A DNA stretch of 38,311 bases from an uncultured Lachnospiraceae bacterium (GTDB lineage Bacteria; Bacillota; Clostridia; Lachnospirales; Lachnospiraceae). The DNA is taken from positions 1-38,311 of the forward strand of contig CAJTUC010000033.1 of the NCBI GenBank assembly GCA_910579395.1. The letters are read 5' to 3'. Each line of letters starts with the position of its first letter. The stretch's first letter is position 1. Of this stretch, positions 24,196 to 32,044 are shown one piece after another. Position numbers and translations under genes: made by a program. Under the pieces are notes generated by a model. That model had not been told where the DNA came from and ran no database searches. It saw only the letters and a list, made by a program, of their open reading frames with translations.

Positions 24196-26460
24196 TTACG
24201 CCGCCTTTTTCCCTATCTTTTTACGGAACAAATACCACAAAGATCCTGCGAGACAGATAGACGAATAAGTACCGCAGATAATGCCCGCCATTAATGGAAG
24301 CGCAAATTCTCTGATGGAAGAGACACCGAATACTTCCAGCGACGCTACCATAAAGAACGTTGTCAGGGAAGTAAATACACTTCTGGACAGGGTCTGGGAT
24401 ATACTTCTGTTCACCACTTCATCCAGATTTTCTTTTCTACCCATCTCCTTCATGTTTTCACGGATACGGTCGAAAATTACAATCGTCGCATTGATGGAAT
24501 AACCGACGATCGTCAGCATACATGCGATAAAGGTATTTCCGACAGACACTCTGACAGCCGCATAGAAAGCGAGTACGACCAGAATATCATGCAGCAGGGC
24601 AATGACCGCGCTGGCACCGAAGCGGATATCCTTGAAACGGAACCAGATATAGATCAGCATGCAGACAGCCGCCACCACAATCGCAACGATCGCATCGGAT
24701 TTCATCTCTGAGCTGACGGTCGCGCTGATTGTCTCGGCCGTAATGGAGCTTTCCTCCACGCCGAAATTTGTTACCATAACATCCTTAAACGCTTCTCTTT
24801 CCTCCACATTCAGCGTTCTTGTCTTAATGATAATCTGATTGGAACCTGCAACCTTGGTCGTCTGTACATTGCCATCTCCGGTAATGTTCTCAATCAACGG
24901 CACGATATCGGAATCAATCTGCTCAATCGGCATATCTTCGTTTAAGGTCAATGTCGTAGAAGTACCGCCTACAAATTCTAGGCTGTAATTCAACGCGGAT
25001 TTTCCGGATGCCTGATTGACGCCCATTACCACGAAACCTGCAAGGATCACTGCAATGGAAATTCCAAAAAACACTTTCTGTCTGGATAATATCTGTAAAG
25101 TCTTCTTTTCTTTTGCAACGCCGTAAGCCTTCGGGCTCTGCACACCGAGCGCATGAAGCGCATTCAAAAGGAACTTGGTAATGAGCAGCGCGGTAAACAT
25201 AGAAAGAATGATACCGAGCGCCAGTGTCTGTGCAAACCCTTTGATCGAACCGGTTCCTTTCAGACCAAGCACTGCCGCTGCTATCAGTGTCGTGATATTG
25301 CCGTCCAGAATCGCGGACAATGCCTTGGAAAAACCAATCTTAATGGCTGACTGCACTGTTTTTCCGGTCGCCAGTTCTTCCCTGATACGGGCGAAAATAA
25401 TAACGTTTGCATCAACCGCCATACCGATTGAAAGGATGATACCTGCAATACCCGGCAGCGTCAATGTAATTTCAAAAGCATTTAACAAAATGACCATAAG
25501 CGCGGTATACAAAGCGAGCGATAAGCTGGCTGCAATACCGGGAACATAATAAACTGCGATCATAAAAATAACAACGAGGGCAAATCCTACGACTGCTGCT
25601 GTCAAACTGGTTCTGATCGCATCGGAACCGAGCTGTGCGCCGACCACATTGGAACGCAGTTCCTGCAGTTCCAGTTTCAATCCGCCGATACGGATTGTGG
25701 AAGCGAGCCTGTCCGCTTCTTCGAAGCTTTGCTGTCCGGTAATGACCGCACTGCCGTCCGAAATCACTGCCTGTACATTCGGCACGCTGACAAATTCACC
25801 ATCATAATAAATAGCGATGGACTCTCCTGCATTATAGGCTTTCTCCGTTGCCGCCGCAAAAGCCGCCGTTCCCGCATCTGTGAGCGTCAGCTGTACCACA
25901 TACTGGGTATTGTTCATCAGCTGATCCTGCTGGGTACCTGCCTGGGCACTCGCAACATCCGTACCCGTCAGCACGATGGAACCGTCTGCCTGCAGCTCTT
26001 CCAATGATTTCGTCAACTCATGAATCTCTACGATATTCCCTTCCGCGTCGATTCCGAAATTGGAAATATAGTTCTGGTTGCCCGCGCTGTCCGTCTGGGC
26101 GATAAAATACAGTGTACCCGGCTGTCCAAGTTCTTCCAGAATGGCATTCGCATCGGAAACGCCCGGAATCTCAATATTGATTCTGTCATCGCCTTCCTGA
26201 TATACCTGGGCTTCCGTACTGTAATTTTCGACACGTTGCTGTAATTTGTATATCGTGTCGCTCATATCCTCTTTATCCGGCAGTTCATCTCCCACTACCT
26301 GATAGGTGATACTGACACCTCCGGCAAGGTCAAGACCCAGTTTGATACCGGAAGCGGAGCCTGACTTATCCGCACCGATACCGAAAGCTGCTGTATAACC
26401 CAGACCAATCAATATAAGCACAAAGACAATCAGACCTGTAATGGCTTTGTTCTTTTTCAT
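24196..26460 (-). CDS. secDF: protein translocase subunit SecDF (fused)
   Basis: This 754-residue fusion of SecD and SecF is the proton-driven partner of SecYEG that helps pull proteins across the membrane. One N-terminal helix is followed by GIKLGLDLAGGVSITY, the P1 domain, and the SecD helices with GIAGIILSIGMAVDANVIIFARIREEL. From about residue 460 a second copy of the fold starts, with SLEFVGGTS and a SecF-type TIVGYSINATIVIFDRIREN. The ATG at 26460 gives the usual MKKNKAITG start; an in-frame ATG four codons earlier stands only one base from GGAG. It is downstream of scfB, the conserved order in Clostridia. Confidence 0.95.
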   Translation of the reverse strand: MKKNKAITGLIVFVLILIGLGYTAAFGIGADKSGSASGIKLGLDLAGGVSITYQVVGDELPDKEDMSDTIYKLQQRVENYSTEAQVYQEGDDRINIEIPGVSDANAILEELGQPGTLYFIAQTDSAGNQNYISNFGIDAEGNIVEIHELTKSLEELQADGSIVLTGTDVASAQAGTQQDQLMNNTQYVVQLTLTDAGTAAFAAATEKAYNAGESIAIYYDGEFVSVPNVQAVISDGSAVITGQQSFEEADRLASTIRIGGLKLELQELRSNVVGAQLGSDAIRTSLTAAVVGFALVVIFMIAVYYVPGIAASLSLALYTALMVILLNAFEITLTLPGIAGIILSIGMAVDANVIIFARIREELATGKTVQSAIKIGFSKALSAILDGNITTLIAAAVLGLKGTGSIKGFAQTLALGIILSMFTALLITKFLLNALHALGVQSPKAYGVAKEKKTLQILSRQKVFFGISIAVILAGFVVMGVNQASGKSALNYSLEFVGGTSTTLTLNEDMPIEQIDSDIVPLIENITGDGNVQTTKVAGSNQIIIKTRTLNVEEREAFKDVMVTNFGVEESSITAETISATVSSEMKSDAIVAIVVAAVCMLIYIWFRFKDIRFGASAVIALLHDILVVLAFYAAVRVSVGNTFIACMLTIVGYSINATIVIFDRIRENMKEMGRKENLDEVVNRSISQTLSRSVFTSLTTFFMVASLEVFGVSSIREFALPLMAGIICGTYSSICLAGSLWYLFRKKIGKKAA

Positions 26461-26508
26461 TTTTATAACCATGCTCCTTTCTTAAATACCGCCCGCCGCC
26501 GACTGCTT

Positions 26509-27927
26509 TTACTCATTATCAGCCAGCGCCGCTTTTATCATGATTGCGCATTCAATACGCTTTCGCTGCAGCTGACAGCCGAGGTCATATACGTCATGAA
26601 TATTTCCATGGAACTGATAGGAATTTGCTGCACAGCCTCCGCTGCAATAGAATTTCGCAAAACAGTCCCGGCATTTTTCTTTCGTATATACGTTACAGCC
26701 CTTGAAATTATCCCTGATATCCGAACGTGTGATACCGTCCTCCACATTTCCCATCAGGAATTCCTCATTTCCCACGAACTGATGACATGGGTAAAAATCT
26801 CCCCATGGCGTAACTGCCAGATATTCGTTTCCTGAGCCGCAGCCGGATAATCTCTTGGCTACACATGGCCCACCTTCTAAATCTATCATAAAATGGAAAA
26901 AATTGAAAGCTTTTCCTTCTTTTCTCCTCTTTAAATATTCCAGAGCAAGCTTATCATATTCCGCGAGCAGGGCAGGAACATCTTCTTCCCGCAAGGCATA
27001 CTCATCCTCCGGCCCCGCAACGACAGGTTCTACGGAAATCTGTTCAAACCCCAGATCCGCAAGATGCTTTACATCCTCTGCAAAATCCAGGTTATACCGC
27101 GTATAGGTTCCACGCACATAATAGTTCATCTGTTCTCTGCTTTCGGACACTTTCTGGAACTTAGGCACGATTTCCTCATAGCTTCCCTGTCCGCCGCGAT
27201 GCGGCCGCATCCTGTCGTTTACTTCCTTCCTGCCGTCGATGCTAAGTACGATATTGCCCATCTCCCGATTGGCAAATTCCAGAATTTTATCGTTCAGAAG
27301 TACACCGTTCGTCGTCAGGGTGAAACGAAACTTTTTATTGTGTTCCTTTTCAATGCTTCTTCCATATTCCACAAGCTGCTTTACCACATCCCAGTTCATC
27401 AGTGGTTCGCCGCCAAAAAAATCCACTTCCAGATTAACTCGATTACCGGAATTTGCAACCAGAAAGTCCAGCGCCGCCTTCCCGACTTCAAAACTCATCA
27501 GCGCCCGCCTTCCATGATATTCCCCTTCCTCCGCAAAGCAGTATTGACAGGCAAGGTTGCAGTCATGGGCGATATGCAGGCACAACGCTTTAACAACCGT
27601 CTCCCGCTCCCCGAAATCCGCAATATATTTCTCATAAATATCTTCCGTAAAAAGCATTCCTGCATCTCTTAATTCCAGAATTTCTTCCACTGCTTCCGCC
27701 AGTTGTTCTTCGGAAGCAGGATTCTTTTCCTGACCGATTCTTTCCATAACGGATTTCTTTTCCTGTCCGAGCCTTTCTATGATTACTGCTTTCTCTGTCA
27801 CGCCCTCCGCAAGAAATTTTTCGATAACAGGCAGGACATCATAAACAATATCGTCCACAACATGAACGCTTCCGCTGTTCACATCCAGTACAATATTGTA
27901 GCCATTATTTTTGTATTGATGTATCAA
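26509..27927 (-). CDS. scfB: radical SAM thioether maturase for the SCIFF peptide
   Basis: This 472-residue protein installs Cys-to-residue thioether links in the SCIFF precursor, which is encoded just upstream at 28107-28250. It has an N-terminal peptide-binding region (residues 1-95), the radical SAM cluster motif CNLACQYC at 123-130, FFGGEPLMNW, and a C-terminal SPASM domain with many cysteines (PCHQF, CNVYTKEKCRDCFAKFYCSGGC). The start is TTG with GGGAG eight bases upstream. Residues 51-57 and 62-68 repeat ER(L/I)GQEK, a short tandem duplication in the linker. Assignment rests on the adjacent precursor as well as the sequence. Confidence 0.95.
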   Translation of the reverse strand: MIHQYKNNGYNIVLDVNSGSVHVVDDIVYDVLPVIEKFLAEGVTEKAVIIERLGQEKKSVMERIGQEKNPASEEQLAEAVEEILELRDAGMLFTEDIYEKYIADFGERETVVKALCLHIAHDCNLACQYCFAEEGEYHGRRALMSFEVGKAALDFLVANSGNRVNLEVDFFGGEPLMNWDVVKQLVEYGRSIEKEHNKKFRFTLTTNGVLLNDKILEFANREMGNIVLSIDGRKEVNDRMRPHRGGQGSYEEIVPKFQKVSESREQMNYYVRGTYTRYNLDFAEDVKHLADLGFEQISVEPVVAGPEDEYALREEDVPALLAEYDKLALEYLKRRKEGKAFNFFHFMIDLEGGPCVAKRLSGCGSGNEYLAVTPWGDFYPCHQFVGNEEFLMGNVEDGITRSDIRDNFKGCNVYTKEKCRDCFAKFYCSGGCAANSYQFHGNIHDVYDLGCQLQRKRIECAIMIKAALADNE

Positions 27928-27953
27928 AACAGGTTCTCCCTTTCTTAACGCAT

Positions 27954-27981
27954 AATAAGCAGCGACGCGAATCGCTGCTTA
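27954..27981 (-). promoter_or_regulatory. hairpin just upstream of scfB
   Basis: ATAAGCAGCGA and TCGCTGCTTAT form a perfect 11-bp stem with a six-base loop, ending 27 bases before the scfB start codon. No U run follows, so it is more likely an mRNA processing or stability element than a terminator. Confidence 0.6.
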
Positions 27982-28010
27982 TAGAACTTTATTCATTCCC
28001 ACCGATCAAA

Positions 28011-28046
28011 GGCCAAGTCTGTTTGGCCTGCCAAACAGACTTGGCC
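28011..28046 (-). promoter_or_regulatory. perfect 16-bp hairpin between scfA and scfB
   Basis: GGCCAAGTCTGTTTGG (28011-28026) pairs perfectly with 28031-28046 over a four-base loop. In the minus-strand transcript only three U follow, so it may act as a leaky terminator that keeps scfB expression below scfA, or protect the scfA 3' end. Confidence 0.7.
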
Positions 28047-28080
28047 TGCCAAAATTATCTGGCATACCAAATTTATTTGG

Positions 28081-28114
28081 CCGCTATGTTTACTTAGCCG
28101 CTATGTTTACTTAG
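28081..28114. repeat. 17-bp tandem duplication at the end of scfA
   Basis: CCGCTATGTTTACTTAG occurs twice head to tail (28081-28097 and 28098-28114). The second copy contains the scfA stop codon and its last codons; the first is just outside the gene. It looks like recent slippage or duplication. Confidence 0.9.
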
Positions 28115-28250
28115 CGTGTTCACAGCTCTGATTTCCAACCGTGCAGGATGTTTTGCAAGCCGACTGGCAAGATGTCTGGCACTCACCGCAGCCGCCTTTT
28201 TTCATGGATTCCTTTAAATCTCTTGTGTTCAAAGTCTTGATATGTTTCAT
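28107..28250 (-). CDS. scfA: SCIFF ribosomal peptide precursor
   Basis: This 47-residue precursor starts MKHIKTLNTRDLKESMKK, then GGCGECQTSCQSACKTSC, and ends TVGNQSCEHAK. The six cysteines are at positions 21, 24, 28, 32, 36 and 43, the 'six Cys in forty-five' pattern that defines the family. The leader is the recognition part for the maturase ScfB, encoded next downstream. The mature product's role is unknown despite near-universal occurrence in Clostridia. The start at 28250 has AAAGGA twelve bases upstream with ATGGTCATT between. An in-frame ATG there would add four residues (MVIK) and is unlikely. Confidence 0.95.
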   Translation of the reverse strand: MKHIKTLNTRDLKESMKKGGCGECQTSCQSACKTSCTVGNQSCEHAK

Positions 28251-28309
28251 TTTAATGACCATTCCTTTCTCTCAGCCCGCAATGCAGAACCTCGTTCATA
28301 GCTTGGAAT

Positions 28310-28338
28310 AGTATACCATATATTTTTCTACATGAAAA
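28310..28338 (-). promoter_or_regulatory. promoter of scfA
   Basis: TATACT (28310-28315, minus strand) with TTTTCA 17 bases upstream (28333-28338). The -35 is weak but the -10 and spacing are good. It gives scfA transcription independent of the upstream TIGR04086-type gene. Confidence 0.55.
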
Positions 28339-28353
28339 GTATTTTTTTATTCA

Positions 28354-28405
28354 GCGGGTTGATTTGGCGGGTTGATTGCAGCGGGTTGATTGCAGCGGGT
28401 TGATT
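28354..28405. repeat. 3.7 tandem copies of a 14-bp unit
   Basis: Copies of GCGGGTTGATTGCA (first one GCGGGTTGATTTG, last one cut) lead directly into the large palindrome at 28400. GC-rich compared with the flanks. Confidence 0.8.
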
Positions 28406-28584
28406 CGGGTCGCAGTTCGGCAGGCAGGCGGGGGAGATGGTTCCTTTGAAGGCACGCTTCCGCTCCGCGAAAAGTCGCAACGGTTGCTAAGCTCGTAAGG
28501 GACCTCGCCAAGCACCGGCGCTTTTCAAGGGCCTTCGCAGGAACCATCTCCCCCGCCTGCCTGCCGAACTGTGACCTGACTCAA
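28400..28584. repeat. 185-bp GC-rich palindromic element
   Basis: Arms of 46 bases (28400-28445 and 28539-28584) are inverted copies; the inner 33 bases (28413-28445 and 28539-28571) match perfectly. The three outer differences include two that would be G-U pairs in a plus-strand RNA but C-A mismatches in a minus-strand RNA. Inside, GAAGGC/GCCTTC extends the stem. It is noncoding: the only frame through it follows the symmetry, not a gene. It is either a miniature inverted-repeat element or a structured RNA. Confidence 0.85.
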
Positions 28585-28593
28585 TCTGATAAA

Positions 28594-28968
28594 TCAGCTT
28601 ATCATCCCCCCGAGCATGCCGCTTCCGCCACACAGCATGAATACCGTGACCAGATTTCCCATTGTATCATCCATTCCTTTGTTCACGATGAGCGAGACTG
28701 CCGTCAGAATCAGAAAATAGATGCATCCCATTGCAAGTCCCCACAAAAATTTCTTCTCCCCCGCTCTCTTACCGGCGATAAAGCCTGCCAGAAAAGTAAC
28801 TGCTATGTAAATAACGATGATACAGATCGATACTGTCTTCTCCGACAGCCCGAAACGGTACAGCATGAGCGCCAGAAGCAGCAAAAGCCCTGCGGTCAGA
28901 ATATACGCAGCAAGCATACACTTCATCACAAAGACAACTAACCCGCTGTCAATTATTTTTTTCTCCAT
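28594..28968 (-). CDS. TIGR04086 family membrane protein
   Basis: This 124-residue protein has four predicted membrane helices (about 13-37, 46-65, 73-92 and 103-122) and small loops, including the basic FIAGKRAGEKKF turn. The size, pattern and position upstream of scfA, scfB and secDF fit the TIGR04086 family, found beside yajC and the Sec genes in Clostridia. The function is unknown. GGAAGGGG lies before the ATG. No yajC is seen here; the next gene upstream is divergent. Confidence 0.8.
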   Translation of the reverse strand: MEKKIIDSGLVVFVMKCMLAAYILTAGLLLLLALMLYRFGLSEKTVSICIIVIYIAVTFLAGFIAGKRAGEKKFLWGLAMGCIYFLILTAVSLIVNKGMDDTMGNLVTVFMLCGGSGMLGGMIS

Positions 28969-29059
28969 AGAATAAACCCCTTCCTTTTCCGGTTTTCTTA
29001 AGCTTCTCTTTATTTTTCTTAAAAAGATATTAAATATATATTCAGTGCACAGGAAAAAC

Positions 29060-29088
29060 TTGACACAATATTCTCCATCATGTAATAT
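29060..29088 (+). promoter_or_regulatory. sigma-A promoter of the CNNM/CorC-type gene
   Basis: TTGACA (29060-29065) and TAATAT (29083-29088) are spaced by 17 bases, an almost consensus promoter about 34 bases before the GTG at 29122. Confidence 0.85.
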
Positions 29089-29121
29089 TTTCTACTAAGA
29101 AATCTATTATTTTAAAGGAGT

Positions 29122-30426
29122 GTGAATTTTTCATTGGATACCACAGGTGTCATACAACTTATTTCATTGCTAATTCTTGTTCTGTTATCAGCATTCTTTT
29201 CTTCGGCCGAGACTGCTTTCACAACGGTAAATCAGGTGCGGCTCCGTACACTGGCACAGGAAGATTCCAAACGTGCCATTCGGGTACTTTCCATCCTCGA
29301 ACAATACAGCAAAATGCTCAGCACGATTCTGATCGGCAATAACATTGTCAATATCAGCGCATCCTCTGTGGCAACAACCTTTGCCATCCGAACATGGGGA
29401 AATTATATGGTGGGCTTTATGACGGGTGCATTGACGCTGACTGTTCTGCTTTTCGGTGAGATTATCCCGAAAACATGGGCAATGAACAATTCGGAGAAAA
29501 TTTCGCTGTTTTACAGCGGCATCATCCATTCTCTGATGACACTGCTCACTCCGGTCATTTTTCTCATCGATAAACTGTCGGACGGCATTATGCGCCTGCT
29601 CCATATCGATACGAACGGCCGCAATATGAGCATCTCAGAAAATGAACTGAAAACGTATGTAGATGTGAGCCACGAAGGCGGCGCCATTGAATCTGAAGAA
29701 CGGGAAATGATCTATAATGTATTTGATTTCGGTGATGCGGTCGCCAAAGATATTATGGTTCCCAGAATCCATATGACGAGTATCTCTATCAACTCCACAT
29801 ACGACCAGGTATTATCGACCTTTAAGGCTTCCATGTTCACACGCCTTCCGGTCTATGAAGATGACCCGGATAATATCATCGGCATCGTGAATATCAAAGA
29901 CTTTATTCTGGTAAAAGATAAGGAGAAATTCCAGATCAAGAAAATACTGCGAAGCGCTTATTATACATATGAATATAAGAAAATTGCGGACCTGATGATG
30001 GAAATGCGGGAAAAATCCTTCAACATCACCTTCGTTCTCAGCGAATACGGTACGACCGTCGGCCTGATCACGATGGAAGATTTGATTGAAGAGATTGTCG
30101 GAGAAATCCGCGATGAATACGATGAGGATGAAGAAGAACTCATTAAGGAAACGCAGCCCGGCCAGTTCCTTGTGGAAGCCGGTATGAAACTCGACGATAT
30201 CAACGATGCTCTGGAAACAGAACTGAGTTCGGAAGATTTTGATTCCATCGGCGGTCTGATAATCGAGCAGCTGGAACGGATTCCCAATGATAAGGAATCC
30301 ATTCAGCTCGAAAACGGCATTGTGCTTCAGGCACAGGGCATCGCCAAGAATCGTATTTTAAAAGTCCTGATCACGCTTCCCGAGAAAGCTCAAGAAGAAG
30401 AGCCGGAAGCTGATGCGGAGCATTGA
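29122..30426 (+). CDS. CNNM/HlyC-CorC family membrane transporter
   Basis: This protein of about 434 residues has an N-terminal DUF21 (CNNM) transmembrane domain (residues 8-190, with SAFFSSAETAFTTVNQVRLR and GEIIPKTWAMNNSEKI), a pair of CBS domains (about 205-330, with VPRIHMTSI and TRLPVYEDDPDNIIGIVNIKDF), and a C-terminal CorC_HlyC domain. Relatives export or transport Mg2+ or Co2+; the old name hemolysin is historical. Two starts are possible: GTG at 29122, only one base after AGGAG, or TTG at 29134, thirteen bases after it. The long spacing seen at other genes here makes TTG attractive. The last 56 bases overlap the convergent phosphatase gene. Confidence 0.9.
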   Translation: MNFSLDTTGVIQLISLLILVLLSAFFSSAETAFTTVNQVRLRTLAQEDSKRAIRVLSILEQYSKMLSTILIGNNIVNISASSVATTFAIRTWGNYMVGFMTGALTLTVLLFGEIIPKTWAMNNSEKISLFYSGIIHSLMTLLTPVIFLIDKLSDGIMRLLHIDTNGRNMSISENELKTYVDVSHEGGAIESEEREMIYNVFDFGDAVAKDIMVPRIHMTSISINSTYDQVLSTFKASMFTRLPVYEDDPDNIIGIVNIKDFILVKDKEKFQIKKILRSAYYTYEYKKIADLMMEMREKSFNITFVLSEYGTTVGLITMEDLIEEIVGEIRDEYDEDEEELIKETQPGQFLVEAGMKLDDINDALETELSSEDFDSIGGLIIEQLERIPNDKESIQLENGIVLQAQGIAKNRILKVLITLPEKAQEEEPEADAEH

Positions 30427-31039
30427 TCATGCGTTCTGCTTTCGCCCCCGCCGCAAGCAGTTGTTCGCGGCTGCGAAATCCCCATGTCACACTGATACAT
30501 GTCATCGGCACATTGGCCGCCGTCGCAAGATCCACATCCGAGTCTCCGACATAAACGGCCTGCTCCGGCGAAACTGATAATTCTTCCAGCACCTGATAGA
30601 CTGCATCGGGTGCTGGTTTTTTTCTGACTTTCTCACTCTCTCCTACCGCCGCTCTAATCCGGTCTCCGAAATACAATTCGCAAAGTTCCTTCACCGCCGC
30701 ATCGAATTTATTGGAAACGACCGCCATCTGGTACGCATCCCTTTGCAAGCTATCGAGCATTTGCAGGATTCCGTCATACGGCCTTGTTTTATCCTTGCAA
30801 TGCAGAGCATAATATTCCCGGAAGGTTTTCAGGACTTCGTCATAACGAGGATTCTCGTTTCCATCCGGCAGAACGCGCGCGATCAGATTCGCAATGCCGT
30901 TTCCGACAAAACTTCTTATCTCGTCGATTGTCCTTTGTGGAAAACCAAGCTTCTTCAGCGCGTAATTTACGCTGTCTGTCAAATCCTCCAATGTATCGAG
31001 CAGTGTACCGTCCAAATCAAATACAATCGTTGTTATCAT
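30371..31039 (-). CDS. gph: HAD phosphatase, phosphoglycolate phosphatase-like
   Basis: This 222-residue HAD hydrolase has the nucleophile motif VFDLDGTLLDTLEDL near the N-terminus, motif II VVSNKFD, KKPAPDAVY (Lys of motif III) and YVGDSDVDLATAANV with the metal acidic residues. The cap domain type and length fit Gph/PpaX-like enzymes, which remove phosphate from 2-phosphoglycolate or pyrophosphate. The ATG at 31039 is about ten bases from AAAGGAAG. It lies 19 bases after sseB, so they are probably one transcript. The 3' end overlaps the convergent transporter gene. Confidence 0.85.
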   Translation of the reverse strand: MITTIVFDLDGTLLDTLEDLTDSVNYALKKLGFPQRTIDEIRSFVGNGIANLIARVLPDGNENPRYDEVLKTFREYYALHCKDKTRPYDGILQMLDSLQRDAYQMAVVSNKFDAAVKELCELYFGDRIRAAVGESEKVRKKPAPDAVYQVLEELSVSPEQAVYVGDSDVDLATAANVPMTCISVTWGFRSREQLLAAGAKAERMINAPHQLPALLLELSREA

Positions 31040-31058
31040 ACGCAAAATTCTTCCTTTC

Positions 31059-31994
31059 TCAATTGCTTTCCCGCATACATAAATTCATGATCGTCTCGAT
31101 TTCTGCTCCGTTATCCGGCGCCGCCTCGATGATCTCATGTTTTTTATCCGCATAGATACGACCAATCGTATTGCCGTTCTCCGCCTTTTCAATCGTATAA
31201 TAGGAAAGTTCCTCCGCTTCTCTTTTCCAGACGGCATAGATTCTGCAGCACAGACCCTTATTCAGGTTCGCCTCCGGCATATCGATTCTCGTAATCTGCA
31301 TATCGTCTGTCACATTTAGGGTCATCAGCGAAAAATCGTCTTCTCCATAAGGCATTCTGATTTCCTTCGGATAAACGGATGCATAAAGGGAAGCCAGAAA
31401 CTTTCCTTCTTCCTGCTGCAGCTGCTCCAGCCCATCTTTCTGCTTCTCATACAAAAAAACCGGAAGAAGCTGGTAAGCGACCAGCCCATGCGCCATCTGA
31501 TGGAACTGTTTTTCCGTCAGCTTCACCTTCTGCGGCTTCGCCGCCTGTCCCCTCTTCTGCGCGATTTCCAGAATCTGAGGCGGCAGGGTAACATTCTGCG
31601 TAAATGGATTTAAAACGACCGCCTGCACCTTTTCCTTATTAGCCATTGCCATCGACACACAGTTAAAAAAGGGCAGCGCCATGATTGCCGGGCTCTTCTT
31701 ATCCGGCGGCACCTGCTTCAAAGAAGAAAAAATCGGAAGCGCCTGTTCCCCGCTGTCCTTTTTCAAAAGACAGGGCAGGATTTTCGCATCCTTCGGCAGT
31801 TTCACGCCTTTTCCACCGCGGATGCCGTCCATTGTTTCTTTGTCAAGATTATCCGGCATCATCGTCGGCATATATACGACCGCTTTTTCAAGATGCTCCA
31901 TGATCTTTACAAAATTCTCTTTTGTCCGGTCCTTCGCAAACGTTTCCGCCGCCAGTTCCAGCTGGCTGTTGTCTATTACCTTATTCTCTGCCAT
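31059..31994 (-). CDS. SseB family protein
   Basis: This 311-residue protein has an SseB N-terminal-type region at about residues 10-120, with LELAAETFAKDRTKENFVKIMEHLEKAVVYMP, then EQALPIFSSLKQVP and MALPFFNCVSMAMANKEKVQAVVLNPFTQN. The C-terminal half contains a possible second domain around RIYAVWKREAEELSYYTIEK. The molecular role of this family is unclear in Firmicutes. The start at 31994 follows AAAGGAG after twelve bases; an in-frame TTG abuts the GGAG and is rejected. It is between an acyltransferase gene and gph. Confidence 0.75.
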   Translation of the reverse strand: MAENKVIDNSQLELAAETFAKDRTKENFVKIMEHLEKAVVYMPTMMPDNLDKETMDGIRGGKGVKLPKDAKILPCLLKKDSGEQALPIFSSLKQVPPDKKSPAIMALPFFNCVSMAMANKEKVQAVVLNPFTQNVTLPPQILEIAQKRGQAAKPQKVKLTEKQFHQMAHGLVAYQLLPVFLYEKQKDGLEQLQQEEGKFLASLYASVYPKEIRMPYGEDDFSLMTLNVTDDMQITRIDMPEANLNKGLCCRIYAVWKREAEELSYYTIEKAENGNTIGRIYADKKHEIIEAAPDNGAEIETIMNLCMRESN

Positions 31995-32044
31995 TTCTAT
32001 ATTCAACTCCTTTGTTCTGTTATTTGTTATAGGAATATGGCTCT

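Noticed and set aside
28011..28046. The 16-bp hairpin considered as a full terminator of scfA
   Set aside because: Only three U follow, and scfB downstream has no promoter that I can see, so complete termination is unlikely; kept as a possible partial terminator.
28354..28405. Tandem 14-bp units considered as a CRISPR remnant
   Set aside because: The units are contiguous without spacers and no cas genes are nearby.
28347..28547. 66-codon frame through the palindrome
   Set aside because: Its codons follow the tandem repeats and palindrome arms; the peptide is low-complexity and has no start signals.
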